From: JAFGXT01 sp963677165
GTDB lineage: Bacteria; Verrucomicrobiota; Lentisphaeria; Victivallales; SZUA-371
Length of the DNA stretch: 64,000 bases
Assembly (NCBI GenBank): GCA_963677165.2
Contig: CAXXSX010000002.1
Location: 3,968,001-4,032,000 of the forward strand
Reading direction: 5' to 3'
The translations under genes were made by a program, and so were the position numbers. A model generated the notes under the pieces. That model worked only from the letters and a program-made list of their open reading frames with translations. It did no database searches and was not told the DNA's origin. Within the stretch, counting starts at the first letter, position 1. Each line of letters opens with the position of its first letter. Of the stretch, positions 49,081-58,697 are shown in pieces.

Positions 49081-51135
49081 ATGTGTCTACCACGTTCATA
49101 TTCAGTCGGCCGTCGCAACTTTATGCGTCATCACTACAATAAACTGAACATCAAAAAGAATTTTTTAAATTCGTCTGGAATTCAAGAGGATAGTTCCTAC
49201 CACATAAAAAATAATAAGTTTGACTCGGATCTGTTAAGCGCAGCTTCTGATATTGCAATTATTGGTATGGAAATAGTCGGGCATGATGATGCCGATACGC
49301 TTCTGGTCAAAGATCAGTATATTGTCGGAATTGGAACGTACGATAAGCTGAAAGATCGTATAACCGCGAAAACCCATATTATTAAATTGGATGACGGCGT
49401 GGTCTTGCCCGGCCTGTGTGATTCACATATCCATCTGATGATAGGAGCGGAACATTATCAGGGATGCGATGTGGAGGGCATTGAATCTTTCGACGAATTT
49501 TCGGCAAAAGTGAAAGAATTTGCCGGGAATAATCCAGACCTTGATGCCATTCATGTATACGGGCTGCATTATACCGAGCCGCCTGTGATACCTTCCAATG
49601 AAGCCAGGCAATACCTTGACCGCATAATTGATAGTCGTCCTCTGTTTGTTTATGCTCATGATCTGCATACCGGATGGGCAAATACGCGAGCGCTTGAGGC
49701 CGCGGGGATTTTTCACGCTATGCCGCCATGGCCCGAAGTTATAGATGAGCTGGATATGCATGATAATATTGAACTGGATGAACAGAATATTCCGACTGGT
49801 GAATTACGTGAACCAGAATCATACTTTCTGGTTGAAGGTCAGGTGCGAACGGATTTTCCGGTTACTGTTGAGCAGAAGCTTGAGTATTTAAAAGATGCCT
49901 GTCAATATCTGGCGTCAAAAGGAATTTGCAGCGTTCATAACATGGGACTGGATTTGCCGGAAGAAGATTATGAATTATTGTTGCTGTTGATTGAACTGGA
50001 GGAAAAAGGTGAGTTGCCGATACGGGTTTCTTCATCATTTTCCGTTGTTCCCGATGAACATATGTTAAGTGACATAAACAATGCCGCGAAGATCAGGGAT
50101 GTTTTGCGGGAGTGCTCGGAAGGGCGTATGAGCACCGGAGAACTTCACCAGTTTCTTCTGGAAGAGTTGAAAGAAGCTTCAATGCAGCGGCATCACGCGT
50201 GTGGAACGGCGGCAGAGCGGTACGAGGAGATTGCTGAGGTTCCTAAATCGCATCGTGAATGCTCCGCCCGAATTCATTCTATGATATATGATATTCATGT
50301 CAGACCCCATCTTGAACGGCTTTCCTCTCGGATGAAGTCAAGAAATAATCGGATTGTAGGTGAAAGGTCAAAGATTCAGGTTCATGGTGTGAAGATCTTC
50401 ATGGATGGAGTTATTGAAAAAAACACAGCTTACCGCAAAGACTGTTCGCCCATAGAAGGTATTCCGGCTTTTTCGGATTCAGAGCTTGATTCCGTTGTGG
50501 AAGCGGCGGACAAATCCGGTTTGCAGGTTTGCGCGCATTGTATTGGTGATGCATCGGTGAATGTCGCGTTGAACGCAGTAGAAAAAGTTAGAAAACTTCA
50601 TCAGAATATCGACCAAAAACGAGGACATAAAATCAGGCATCGGATAGAGCATATTGAGATGTGCGAACCTGAGGATATTTCTCGTTTTCACGCGTATCAG
50701 GTGATTCCGTCGATGCAGCCCCTGCATGAACGTCCTCCGGTTACGATGTGGCATGAACTCGTGCCTGAGTCACATTGGGGAACCGCATTTGCGTGGCGGG
50801 ATATGCTTGACAGCGGTTCAACTTTGGCTTTCGGCAGTGACTGGCCGATTGTTAGTTGTAATTGTCTGGATGCTTTGCATCGGGCGGTAAACCGTAAGTC
50901 CTGGAAAGAAGGTCTGAAGAACCAGGGAGTTAATTTCTCAGAAGGGCTTGCCGGGTTCAGTTTCGGGAATGCTTATGCGGAATACCAGGAGAATATTCGG
51001 GGAAAATTAGAGGTGGGGAGGTTGGCGGATATTGCTGTTTTTAAAGGCAAGCTGGATACCCAAAATCCGTCATCAGATGACTTGAAATGTGTTTATACTA
51101 TCTGTGACGGTGAAATCGTTTATTCCGCGGATTAG
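49081..51135 (+). CDS. Metal-dependent amidohydrolase (YtcJ-like, amidohydrolase_3)
   Basis: A 684-residue amidohydrolase-superfamily TIM barrel. The metal-binding HxH is in 'LPGLCDSHIHLMIGA', a later His in 'VCAHCIGD', another in 'RIEHIEMC', and the catalytic Asp in 'AFGSDWPIV'. 'VKIFMDGVIEKNTAYRKD' carries the usual Lys region. These enzymes cleave C-N or C-O bonds in small amides or cyclic compounds. Residues 1-60 are not part of the barrel. The start is doubtful: neither ATG 49081 nor 49123 has a clear ribosome site. A ~70-residue insertion (about 330-420, 'RVSSSFSVVPDEH' to 'RSKIQVHGV') lies before the second half. Substrate unknown. Confidence 0.85.
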   Translation: MCLPRSYSVGRRNFMRHHYNKLNIKKNFLNSSGIQEDSSYHIKNNKFDSDLLSAASDIAIIGMEIVGHDDADTLLVKDQYIVGIGTYDKLKDRITAKTHIIKLDDGVVLPGLCDSHIHLMIGAEHYQGCDVEGIESFDEFSAKVKEFAGNNPDLDAIHVYGLHYTEPPVIPSNEARQYLDRIIDSRPLFVYAHDLHTGWANTRALEAAGIFHAMPPWPEVIDELDMHDNIELDEQNIPTGELREPESYFLVEGQVRTDFPVTVEQKLEYLKDACQYLASKGICSVHNMGLDLPEEDYELLLLLIELEEKGELPIRVSSSFSVVPDEHMLSDINNAAKIRDVLRECSEGRMSTGELHQFLLEELKEASMQRHHACGTAAERYEEIAEVPKSHRECSARIHSMIYDIHVRPHLERLSSRMKSRNNRIVGERSKIQVHGVKIFMDGVIEKNTAYRKDCSPIEGIPAFSDSELDSVVEAADKSGLQVCAHCIGDASVNVALNAVEKVRKLHQNIDQKRGHKIRHRIEHIEMCEPEDISRFHAYQVIPSMQPLHERPPVTMWHELVPESHWGTAFAWRDMLDSGSTLAFGSDWPIVSCNCLDALHRAVNRKSWKEGLKNQGVNFSEGLAGFSFGNAYAEYQENIRGKLEVGRLADIAVFKGKLDTQNPSSDDLKCVYTICDGEIVYSAD

Positions 51136-51153
51136 AGGCTGACTTGGAGGATG

Positions 51154-52113
51154 TCAGGCAAAATTTTTCTGAGAGAAGGCGATTCTGTCAGGCGGAGGCG
51201 GCAATGGATCGTTATCTTGTTTGTCAATCAGTTGTAGACGTTTGGTCAGACCGTTGCCGTTGGCAGTCTGAATTGCTAGGCCGGGTCTGGCATTCAGTTC
51301 CAGAATCATGGGTCCGGCCTCCTGGTCCAGCACGATGTCCGCGCCGAAATATCCCAGTTTCGTCATTTCATAGCATCGTGCCGCAAGGTCCAGATGGATA
51401 TCCCATTCTGGTATTTCCAGTGAACTGAATTTCTTGCCGGTGTCGGGATGTTCGTAAATAATCTGTCCTTTTTGGATCGCGTTGATTGCCTTCCCGTTTT
51501 TTATGCTGATTCCTACTCCGACCGCGCCTTGGTGAAGATTGGCACGACCGCCGGAACTAGCGGTGGAAAGTCTCATCATTGCCATGACGGGATAACCTTT
51601 GTAGACGATAATTCTGGCGTCAGGAACTCCCTGGAAACTGAAACCGTCAAACACTTTTGTGAAATTGATGCAGTGTTCAATCAGTGCTTTATCCGGTTGT
51701 CCGCCCAAACTGTAAAGTCCGCTGAGGATATTCGACAGATGTTGGTATATGTATTGAAAATCAACGATGGAGCCATCCGGCATCACAAATTTATCTTCGG
51801 TTCGGTCCTTGATTACCATAATACCGCGTCCGCCGCTGCCGTGAGTCGGTTTCAGGACGAATTCCTTACGGTCGCCGATTACGGATAAAAAATGTTTTAC
51901 TTCGTGTTGGCAGGAGATAACGCCGATCATTTCAGGCGATGATATTCCGGCTTTCTGAACGAGTAACTTGGTTTGCAGTTTATCATCCACCAGCGGATAC
52001 AGGTGTCGTGGATTGTTTGGCATAATGTAATTAAAATTACGATTATTCATCCCCAGCACACCGGCTTCACGCAGCTTTGCCGGAGAGGTAAATTGTAAGA
52101 GTCGTTTCAACAT
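51154..52113 (-). CDS. Alpha-L-glutamate ligase-like ATP-grasp protein (RimK-related)
   Basis: A 319-residue ATP-grasp enzyme. The ATP-binding elements are 'FVLKPTHGSGGRGIMVI' (Lys plus glycine-rich loop), 'VPDARIIVYKGYPVMAMMRL', and the metal site 'MILELNARPGL'. This subfamily is found with inactive-transglutaminase/7TM proteins and retropepsin-like proteins, exactly as here. It likely adds an amino acid to a peptide or protein in the cytosol, though no substrate is known. Its start overlaps the 7TM gene stop by 7 bases, and its stop is 18 bases from the convergent amidohydrolase stop. Confidence 0.85.
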   Translation of the reverse strand: MLKRLLQFTSPAKLREAGVLGMNNRNFNYIMPNNPRHLYPLVDDKLQTKLLVQKAGISSPEMIGVISCQHEVKHFLSVIGDRKEFVLKPTHGSGGRGIMVIKDRTEDKFVMPDGSIVDFQYIYQHLSNILSGLYSLGGQPDKALIEHCINFTKVFDGFSFQGVPDARIIVYKGYPVMAMMRLSTASSGGRANLHQGAVGVGISIKNGKAINAIQKGQIIYEHPDTGKKFSSLEIPEWDIHLDLAARCYEMTKLGYFGADIVLDQEAGPMILELNARPGLAIQTANGNGLTKRLQLIDKQDNDPLPPPPDRIAFSQKNFA

Positions 52114-53660
52114 TTTTTATTATCCACCAGCGGTTTGAAGCGATATAGTTCAGACAGTCGGTAGCCTGAATAGGTTCCCAGCAGCAGTACCAGACCCAGA
52201 ATTATCAGGTTTATCTCACTGAATGTAAACATGACATGCTTTACGTGGTCGTTGCTTATGATGAAATAAGCGATAACTGCGGCGATTAGGCTGGCTACAA
52301 TTTGTTTCATGGCATTGACGGCTCCGTCTTCTTCCCAGAGTATCGATGAACGTTCAATCACCCAGGCCAGGATGATCAATGGGAAATAGGTTACTTTCAA
52401 GCCGTGCAGCAGGCCGGTTTTGTATGAGACGATGCTGACCAGTTCCATGAGAATGATAACGATAATGACCACTGCCGATATTCTCGGGACCAGCAGCAGA
52501 TTGAGCTTTGATAGATAAAACCTGACGACCAGTCCAAGGGATACGATGATAAGAAAGCAGATAATTCCCGGTACCAGAGTTGTTTCCAAGAATGCCATTG
52601 AGATTAGTATGGGGGTAAAGGTTCCCATGGTCTGGAATCCTAATATGTTTCGGAGAAAGACGGTTACAAGTATTGCCAGAGGTAGAATGCTGAGCCATTT
52701 AAAGGCGTTCTGACCCTGAACCGGCAAACTGTAGACCGAGAAATCAAAAAAGTCTTTTTTATTCGCGGAGGCCGCTCTTTTTTCCGCTAAAGAATAACTA
52801 CTGCGAACTGATTCGATTACCGAAAATTCAACTCTGGAGTTTTTGCCGCCAACTACATCCAGCAGAGATTCTCCGCCGCGCCGGAATAGCAGAAAGTTTG
52901 CCGGAACACCCATGGCCCCGGTATCAGGATCTATTACGTGCCATTTGCCTTTTGAATATATTTCCAGCAACCGAGTAGGATGTAGAATTTTCCTGGAGCT
53001 TTTTAAGGTAATTCCATATGCGAACCGTGAGGGAATGTTCTTGTAGGCAAGCAACTCGGAAATAGTTTTCATCAAGAGCGCTTTTCGCCTTTTGCCTGAG
53101 AAAATCAACTTTACTTCGGTTGATGGAGTATTTGAATTAAGTTGATCCAGTAACCGATCCGTTAGACCAAGATCATCGACTGTTCTTTCTTCCGCATCAG
53201 CAAGAAGTTTCAAGGCTGCTTTTTTTCTAGAGCCTTCCCATGTCGGTTGAGTCGGCTCTGGCGGCTGAGGAGCAGTCAGTGCGCCACGGTAATATTGGTT
53301 GTCATATACCGAAATTTTATAGAATAACTCCTGAGGTCCTTGAGCTTTTCGACGGGTCCACAAAGCGCGGCGAAGTCCATTCGCTGTAATAACCGTTTTA
53401 TAACCATAACCGGCTGCGCCTGATTCTTCTTCGAGAATTTTCACTCCCGGACAAGACGATGGAATCGTGAGATATACTTTTACCGGCTTGTCTTCTCCGG
53501 TAAAACTTATTTTGGCTTCAACATGATATACTGTTGTTTGGGTGTTAGGATTAAGACTGAATCCCATTACGGTAATTTTTTCATATATTCGCCAGACAGA
53601 AACAAGAATGATTATTCCCACGATGATAAACAACTGGAGCCGTATCGATATTTTTTTCAA
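52107..53660 (-). CDS. Inactive transglutaminase-like domain fused to 7TM membrane protein
   Basis: A 517-residue protein. One N-terminal membrane helix (residues about 8-24) is followed by a periplasmic beta-domain and a transglutaminase-like domain ('TISELLAYKNIPSRFAYGITL', 'WHVIDPDTGA') in which the usual catalytic Cys is not seen. About seven hydrophobic helices fill residues about 320-510 ('WLSILPLAILVTVFLRNIL', 'NLIILGLVLLLGTYSGYRL'). It belongs to the family described as inactive transglutaminase fused to 7 transmembrane helices. It lies between the ATP-grasp ligase and the retropepsin-like gene, and probably signals or transports in their pathway. Confidence 0.85.
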   Translation of the reverse strand: MKKISIRLQLFIIVGIIILVSVWRIYEKITVMGFSLNPNTQTTVYHVEAKISFTGEDKPVKVYLTIPSSCPGVKILEEESGAAGYGYKTVITANGLRRALWTRRKAQGPQELFYKISVYDNQYYRGALTAPQPPEPTQPTWEGSRKKAALKLLADAEERTVDDLGLTDRLLDQLNSNTPSTEVKLIFSGKRRKALLMKTISELLAYKNIPSRFAYGITLKSSRKILHPTRLLEIYSKGKWHVIDPDTGAMGVPANFLLFRRGGESLLDVVGGKNSRVEFSVIESVRSSYSLAEKRAASANKKDFFDFSVYSLPVQGQNAFKWLSILPLAILVTVFLRNILGFQTMGTFTPILISMAFLETTLVPGIICFLIIVSLGLVVRFYLSKLNLLLVPRISAVVIIVIILMELVSIVSYKTGLLHGLKVTYFPLIILAWVIERSSILWEEDGAVNAMKQIVASLIAAVIAYFIISNDHVKHVMFTFSEINLIILGLVLLLGTYSGYRLSELYRFKPLVDNKKC

Positions 53661-53693
53661 TTTAGACTTACCTTATGTTGCAGTAAAAAATGG

Positions 53694-54416
53694 TTATTTT
53701 AAGGTGTTTTTACGGGTTACGTCGATTACAGCCAGTCCAGCCAGTACGTTTCGACCGATCAAAACCGGAAATCGGAATTTACTTCGATTCGCCAACGTAA
53801 ATTTCCTGGTCAGTAATTTATCGCCAAAGCGAAATTCAAGTCGAACCGTATAGCGAGTCTCATTATCTTCGGGACGAATAATATTGACTGTTTTCATGAC
53901 ACGTTTTCGGAATGTTTTTTTCTCTTTTGTTTCCGGATTTACAATGTCAAAACTCACCCACTTTTTACCGTCTCGTTCAAATTCCTTTATGTTTTCAGCG
54001 TTGATTGATGAAGTTGTCGCTCCGGTGTCTATTCGCGCTTGAAACGTTGTTTTAAACGGAATAATTGTAATCGGTTCGATTCCGCCGATTATTCCAAGAG
54101 GGTAAGCATCAAGCTGGTTATTTTCCGGAGGAGTAATGACCGGTTTTTGAGGAGTTTGTGGAGGTTTAATGTTTTTTGTTTCAATTGCAGGCGTTTCAAC
54201 GGTCTGATTCTTTTTAAAGGAAATCATTGCCGGTTCCGTTTTCCTGAGAGGAACGGTTGTGGATTTTGATTCGGACGGCAATGTATTAGCAAACTTCTTG
54301 TTGGCCTGAGGAGTAATTTCCTGCGGCGTTTTTTGCTCAGGAGAAGTTACAACACAGGACGACAAAGTCATCAGAACCACAAGAGAGAGAGCCAGCGAAA
54401 GAAATCTTTTAATCAT
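53694..54416 (-). CDS. Retropepsin-like lipoprotein (ATP-dependent zinc protease family, PF05618-like)
   Basis: A 240-residue protein with a lipoprotein signal (lipobox LSSC, Cys about residue 21) and a Pro/Thr-rich linker to about residue 105. The C-terminal domain has the aspartic-protease motif 'RIDTGATTSSIN', 'RKFTLANRS' and 'FPVLIGRNVLAGLAVIDV'. Families with this domain are called ATP-dependent zinc proteases, but the fold is a retropepsin. It is anchored in the periplasm and is the first gene of a three-gene set with the 7TM and ATP-grasp genes. In other bacteria this set has been linked to envelope or osmotic stress; I recall this and cannot verify it here. Confidence 0.82.
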   Translation of the reverse strand: MIKRFLSLALSLVVLMTLSSCVVTSPEQKTPQEITPQANKKFANTLPSESKSTTVPLRKTEPAMISFKKNQTVETPAIETKNIKPPQTPQKPVITPPENNQLDAYPLGIIGGIEPITIIPFKTTFQARIDTGATTSSINAENIKEFERDGKKWVSFDIVNPETKEKKTFRKRVMKTVNIIRPEDNETRYTVRLEFRFGDKLLTRKFTLANRSKFRFPVLIGRNVLAGLAVIDVTRKNTLK

Positions 54417-54518
54417 TATAAAACCCCAATATTATTCGCATTAGAAAGAAAATATTATCCGGTAATAAATAATCAAGCCATAATATCTGTCGTATATCAG
54501 ATTTATTTGTTTTTTTTG

Positions 54519-56597
54519 TTAATAATAATGTATCGTAACGACTGCAAACGTCAGGATGGCGACAATGATTCCAGCGAAGAGTAGATAACGGCACAGGCAC
54601 GGACCATTCAGGCCGTTTTCCACTCCCCAATCAGAACGGCACGCGGCGTCATCGGGAAATTTCGGAATGAAGGTGAATAGTTTGCCCAGGCGTCGGGTCA
54701 GGCGCATTTGAAGGTTGATCGCCCAGCCGGCGGATTCGAGAAACAGTGCGATATTACGTCTGCGCAGTTTTACGATAGCCGTAATAATCAGCGGGAGGGA
54801 AATTACCAGGACAATCAGTCCGATCGTTGCCGCAAAACGTGTAAAGTTAATTCCTTTGATTGCATTCATCAGCAAAGCAAAGCTGCTGCCGACTGCCGCC
54901 AGACCCACGCCGCCGCCAAGCAGCAGGGCAGGGGTACTACTGGCTGGTGCTTTGGGAGGAGGTGCCTGCACTTTCATTTTGTCGAGGCTTGCATTGAGAT
55001 CCTTGGAACTACTTGCTGTGAATTTTTCAAACCGGCTGCTGAGGAACTCGCCCAGCTTGCGGATCGGCAGAAACAAGGCTTCACGGATTGAGACCGGTTC
55101 TTTTACTATGTCGGTGACTTCCGCTTCCCAGTCGCGTCCGTTCCATTCCATGAAGATGCCGCGTTTGCCTTTGTACAGGGTTCTCGCGTTGCCGGAGGTA
55201 ACCGCCACGGCAAGATTTTTGGGCTTGGGTTCACCGATCTTCGTGATTTTCAGGTACATGATAAAGATATTGCTGTTGGGTACCAGTTTTTTGTGGGCAA
55301 CCGGATCATCAATATATACCGTGAGGTCAAAATGCCGTCCGTCCATAACCAGAGAACCGGCCTGAACGATTGAAGGCGCATTGGGCGTGTATAGCTCGCG
55401 GAACGATATAAAGTTATTGGCCAATCGAATAATGTTGAGATTGAAAAGTAGTAGTTTTTCCAGCAGGAAAAGCTTACTGAGCTTACCGCTTAACTGGTTA
55501 TCAAGTTCGAATAGTTCGCGTAAGTTGTCGGCAGAATTACCGGCCAGGTGTTCGCGGATGCGGTCGCAGCCGAGTTTGTCGACTTCACTGCCTGGAATAC
55601 TGTTTAAGTAGTTTTCGTATGGAGACAGTTCTTGTTTCAGCGCATTCCAGTTTGCTTCGGTTAAAATGTCAGAACCGACGGTTTCCGCCAGATTCGCGGC
55701 TGCCTGAGAATATGCCGGATTTATACCGGTCGTAAGATTTAATTCTGATGATGCACAAGGAGTCGCCAGGGGCGCGGTTGAAATATATTTATCAATCGCG
55801 TCCGGGCTGTGGATGTCCAGTTCCGGCAGTGCGTCGGGATTGGTTTTGAATCGACCCGAGTTGTTTTCATCAATATTCAGCAAACGGCAGTAACGGAAAT
55901 ATTCTTCTACTTTTTCAAGCAGCGATTTCATTCGGTTATAAGCTTCGGCGGTTTTTTCTCCACGTGGAAGAAATTCCGCATTGCCGGACTGGCTGATCCA
56001 ATCGATGTATGCGGCGGCGTCAGTCATGAATTTATCGAGTTGAGCAGTCGTGAGTCCGGTTTCATCTTTTGCGTTTTTCTGTCCGCCAGAACAAGTAATG
56101 ATATCATTAAGCAGCGATTTTGCTTCCGGATCATCAACCGCCGAGGCGATCAGAATGCCGTCACCGGCCAGTTTCCCATCCTGTAACTTACCGATAGTTT
56201 CCTTAGTCTGCTGAAGGTTTACTTTGTTTTGTGGTTGTTCGTTGTCGGAAGAAGGAATCAGGGCAAAGGCATCAACAATGGCTTGTCCATCGGCATTTTC
56301 ACTGTTGACGTCATCCAGACAAAGGGAATCTTTCTCATCAATGGCTTCAATGTTTTTCAGTACAGCTTCCTGCCATTTCCAGGCTTTCAGAACATCGCTG
56401 ATATTGATTCGGCCACTACTGTCGGAGTCAAGATATTTCAGAAATTTCTGGTCACAATTCAGACTTGAGCATGGAGCGCTTGAAGCAGCCCACAAAGCCG
56501 GATCGAGCGATTCAAGACGTTGCAGGTCTACTGCGGAATTTATCATGTATTGATAACTGCCGCCAACTTTCTGAATAACCATATTGCCCTTGCTCAT
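54519..56597 (-). CDS. EF-hand-containing membrane protein of unknown function
   Basis: A 692-residue protein. Near residue 53 it has an EF-hand-like loop, 'DSDSSGRINISDVLK', with the D-x-D-x-S-G-x-I pattern, and a second possible loop 'DENNSGRFK' near residue 245. The body is helical and polar. The C-terminal ~130 residues hold about four hydrophobic segments, including 'TRFAATIGLIVLVISLPLII'. A Pro/Ala linker ('APPPKAPASS') precedes them. A GGGAGGA ribosome site lies before the ATG. The calcium-binding role is inferred from the loop; no enzyme motif was seen. It lies 102 bases upstream of the retropepsin-like gene and may share its transcript. Confidence 0.65.
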   Translation of the reverse strand: MSKGNMVIQKVGGSYQYMINSAVDLQRLESLDPALWAASSAPCSSLNCDQKFLKYLDSDSSGRINISDVLKAWKWQEAVLKNIEAIDEKDSLCLDDVNSENADGQAIVDAFALIPSSDNEQPQNKVNLQQTKETIGKLQDGKLAGDGILIASAVDDPEAKSLLNDIITCSGGQKNAKDETGLTTAQLDKFMTDAAAYIDWISQSGNAEFLPRGEKTAEAYNRMKSLLEKVEEYFRYCRLLNIDENNSGRFKTNPDALPELDIHSPDAIDKYISTAPLATPCASSELNLTTGINPAYSQAAANLAETVGSDILTEANWNALKQELSPYENYLNSIPGSEVDKLGCDRIREHLAGNSADNLRELFELDNQLSGKLSKLFLLEKLLLFNLNIIRLANNFISFRELYTPNAPSIVQAGSLVMDGRHFDLTVYIDDPVAHKKLVPNSNIFIMYLKITKIGEPKPKNLAVAVTSGNARTLYKGKRGIFMEWNGRDWEAEVTDIVKEPVSIREALFLPIRKLGEFLSSRFEKFTASSSKDLNASLDKMKVQAPPPKAPASSTPALLLGGGVGLAAVGSSFALLMNAIKGINFTRFAATIGLIVLVISLPLIITAIVKLRRRNIALFLESAGWAINLQMRLTRRLGKLFTFIPKFPDDAACRSDWGVENGLNGPCLCRYLLFAGIIVAILTFAVVTIHYY

Positions 56598-56769
56598 TGT
56601 TCCTCCCGCAATTTCGGCTTAGATAAATAAAATTAACCCACAAATAATGATTATGCAACAGTAAAGCCAACTTTTGCTTTATCTTCTTGTACAATACCTC
56701 AATTAAGGCTATAGTATATTCGTGTTTCGGGATGGATTACATTATCATTTTAATCGGGAGGAATTCTTT

Positions 56770-57327
56770 GTGTCTACTGGCGTTAAATTACTGATAACCG
56801 GAATTGTTATAACTGGTATATCTTTTATTCTCCCTATCGTTGGGGTTTTGCACTTTGTTTTGGGGAGTCCCAGTATTCAATTTGAAGTTCCAGGGAAAAA
56901 ACAAATAACCTTGGAGAGTGCCGGTAAATATATATTGTATAATGATTACATTACAACTTACGGGGATAAAAATTATCGAACAGGAAAACAGTTGCCAGAT
57001 GGAATGGCCGTAGAGATTTTAACGGATTACGATAACAAAAAAGTTGATTTTAAATTCGATAGTTCAACGACAACACAGGTAATGGGAACAAAGAGCATAA
57101 GTGTTGGTTCTTTTGAAGTTACGAAACCATGTAAGGTAGAGATTAATGTTTCGGGGCTTGAGGAAAATAGAATTTTTTCAATTAGTGATTTTAAACTCAC
57201 CAAGATTTTAATTCTCGTAGGGGCTTCTGTCTTGACGGTATCCATTGGGGTTGTTTTATTAATTATTGGTATTGTGAAGATTATTAGTAGCCAGGTCAGA
57301 AAGAATATTTCCCCCGCCGCATCATAA
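56770..57327 (+). CDS. Small membrane protein of unknown function
   Basis: The start is a GTG at 56770, 7 bases after GGGAGG; the longer frame from 56722 has no ribosome site. The 185-residue protein has two hydrophobic helices, one near the N-terminus ('LLITGIVITGISFILPIVG') and one near residue 150 ('ILVGASVLTVSIGVVLLIIG'), enclosing a beta-rich extracytoplasmic domain ('KKQITLESAGKYILYND', 'EFKVTKPCKVEINVSG'-type). The domain might be an emp24/GOLD-like or Ig-like fold, not proven. It lies 59 bases upstream of the first 429-residue paralogue on the same strand. Confidence 0.65.
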   Translation: MSTGVKLLITGIVITGISFILPIVGVLHFVLGSPSIQFEVPGKKQITLESAGKYILYNDYITTYGDKNYRTGKQLPDGMAVEILTDYDNKKVDFKFDSSTTTQVMGTKSISVGSFEVTKPCKVEINVSGLEENRIFSISDFKLTKILILVGASVLTVSIGVVLLIIGIVKIISSQVRKNISPAAS

Positions 57328-57386
57328 TTCAAAAGATCGGGAATTAAGAACTGTTTGTTTATTGAATTGTCGAGGAAGCATTAAGT

Positions 57387-58676
57387 ATGTGCGATGAAGC
57401 TGAATTAGAAGTAGAAGTAGACGAAAAACGCGGAAATTGGCGTTGGCCTTTAGTCGCTATATTATGTTGGCTTATCAGTATTTTTAGTCTAGATGGAGGA
57501 ATACGGAGTGTTTTGCTTGGAACCGGAATGTATTTTAATGTAGTTTTTATTGATCACTTCATTTCCTGGCGGAAATCCGATTATTTAATAATTCGCTTTA
57601 TTTCCGCGATTGTGTTCACTCTTCCATGTGTTGTTGTGACATTGTATTTACTGAATCAGTATTCACCGATAGACTTAAATGGAACGAAACCAATCTTGTT
57701 ACTATCTCCAATTGTTTATGGGGTAATGTTTTATCTCGGAGTATATATTTCCGAAAAGTTAAAGTGTTCCAACTGGCTGTCTTTTCTGGTTATCCTGCTG
57801 TGTATGTTTTGGGCCGGGATTTTCCGGATGTCTGCATTCCTGATGTATCCTGCCACATATGGTTTTATGCTTACTTCCGCATTTGGGTTGATTGCCATGC
57901 TTACCTGTATCGTTTGCGGAGGATTGTTCGTGAGTAAAAAGAATGTTATTCTGTTTGCCGGTCTATTGTTGATCGCTTTTGTTATCGGATTCTTTTGCAA
58001 TGCCAGATATGGCGGTGGGTATAAGAGAGAACTTTTTATGGCCGATAAGCATAATCCTGAGATTCTTGAAGATTCTAACTATACGCTTGCTGTAGTTCTA
58101 AATAACTATAACGGGCGCAGGTCTTTGAAATTTATATTTAATAATGCCGGTTTAAAGAACAATCTGGAACTAAAAGACAACTTTATTTATGACAAGGCAG
58201 CAAATCAGAATGTTGTTAAGTTGACCAATGATGATGACAAAGATTTAACGATTGCTCCTGATCTTGTATTGAAAGTTGTTAGAGAATCAAATGAGATTTA
58301 TCTTGACAGTGGAAAAGAGAAAGATATGATATTTTTTGCTAAGGGAGACAGCCCCTCCTATGCGGAAAAAATCAAAAGAATCTTTTATATAAATGATGGA
58401 AAAGTATACAGTAGGAATTTATCCGGAAAGGATGAAATTTTCCATTGTAATATAGATCAGCCCGGAAATAATTACTATTCATTCACATTTGTTTCTCCTG
58501 ACGGAAAGTTCCTTTTATATGATGGGCCGCGTCTGCTGTTTCGCGAGACTTCTCTATCTGCTGTTCTAGAGCTGTCATCGGGAAAAAGTCATTTGGTTCC
58601 GGAAAAGTATTGGTGGGAAATTTCGAGACGTTCGCCCAAAGCATGGATCAGTAAGAAATTATTAATCAGTAAATGA
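57387..58676 (+). CDS. Membrane protein, tandem paralogue 1
   Basis: A 429-residue protein. Residues about 17-205 hold six or seven hydrophobic segments ('LVAILCWLISIFSL', 'IRFISAIVFTLPCVVVTLYL', 'LLIAFVIGFFCNARYGG'). The C-terminal half is soluble and ends with a beta-propeller-like stretch ('KIKRIFYINDGKVYSRN', 'FVSPDGKFLLYDGP'), as in TolB-like repeats. A GAGGAAG ribosome site precedes the ATG. It is a direct neighbour of a paralogue of the same length. No family recognised. Confidence 0.7.
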   Translation: MCDEAELEVEVDEKRGNWRWPLVAILCWLISIFSLDGGIRSVLLGTGMYFNVVFIDHFISWRKSDYLIIRFISAIVFTLPCVVVTLYLLNQYSPIDLNGTKPILLLSPIVYGVMFYLGVYISEKLKCSNWLSFLVILLCMFWAGIFRMSAFLMYPATYGFMLTSAFGLIAMLTCIVCGGLFVSKKNVILFAGLLLIAFVIGFFCNARYGGGYKRELFMADKHNPEILEDSNYTLAVVLNNYNGRRSLKFIFNNAGLKNNLELKDNFIYDKAANQNVVKLTNDDDKDLTIAPDLVLKVVRESNEIYLDSGKEKDMIFFAKGDSPSYAEKIKRIFYINDGKVYSRNLSGKDEIFHCNIDQPGNNYYSFTFVSPDGKFLLYDGPRLLFRETSLSAVLELSSGKSHLVPEKYWWEISRRSPKAWISKKLLISK

Positions 58677-58697
58677 CAGGTTCTACAGCGGTTCTTT

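Noticed and set aside
48702..49099. Two short minus-strand frames in the 859-bp spacer
   Set aside because: No ribosome sites, overlapping frames in AT-rich DNA, and no recognisable protein pattern.
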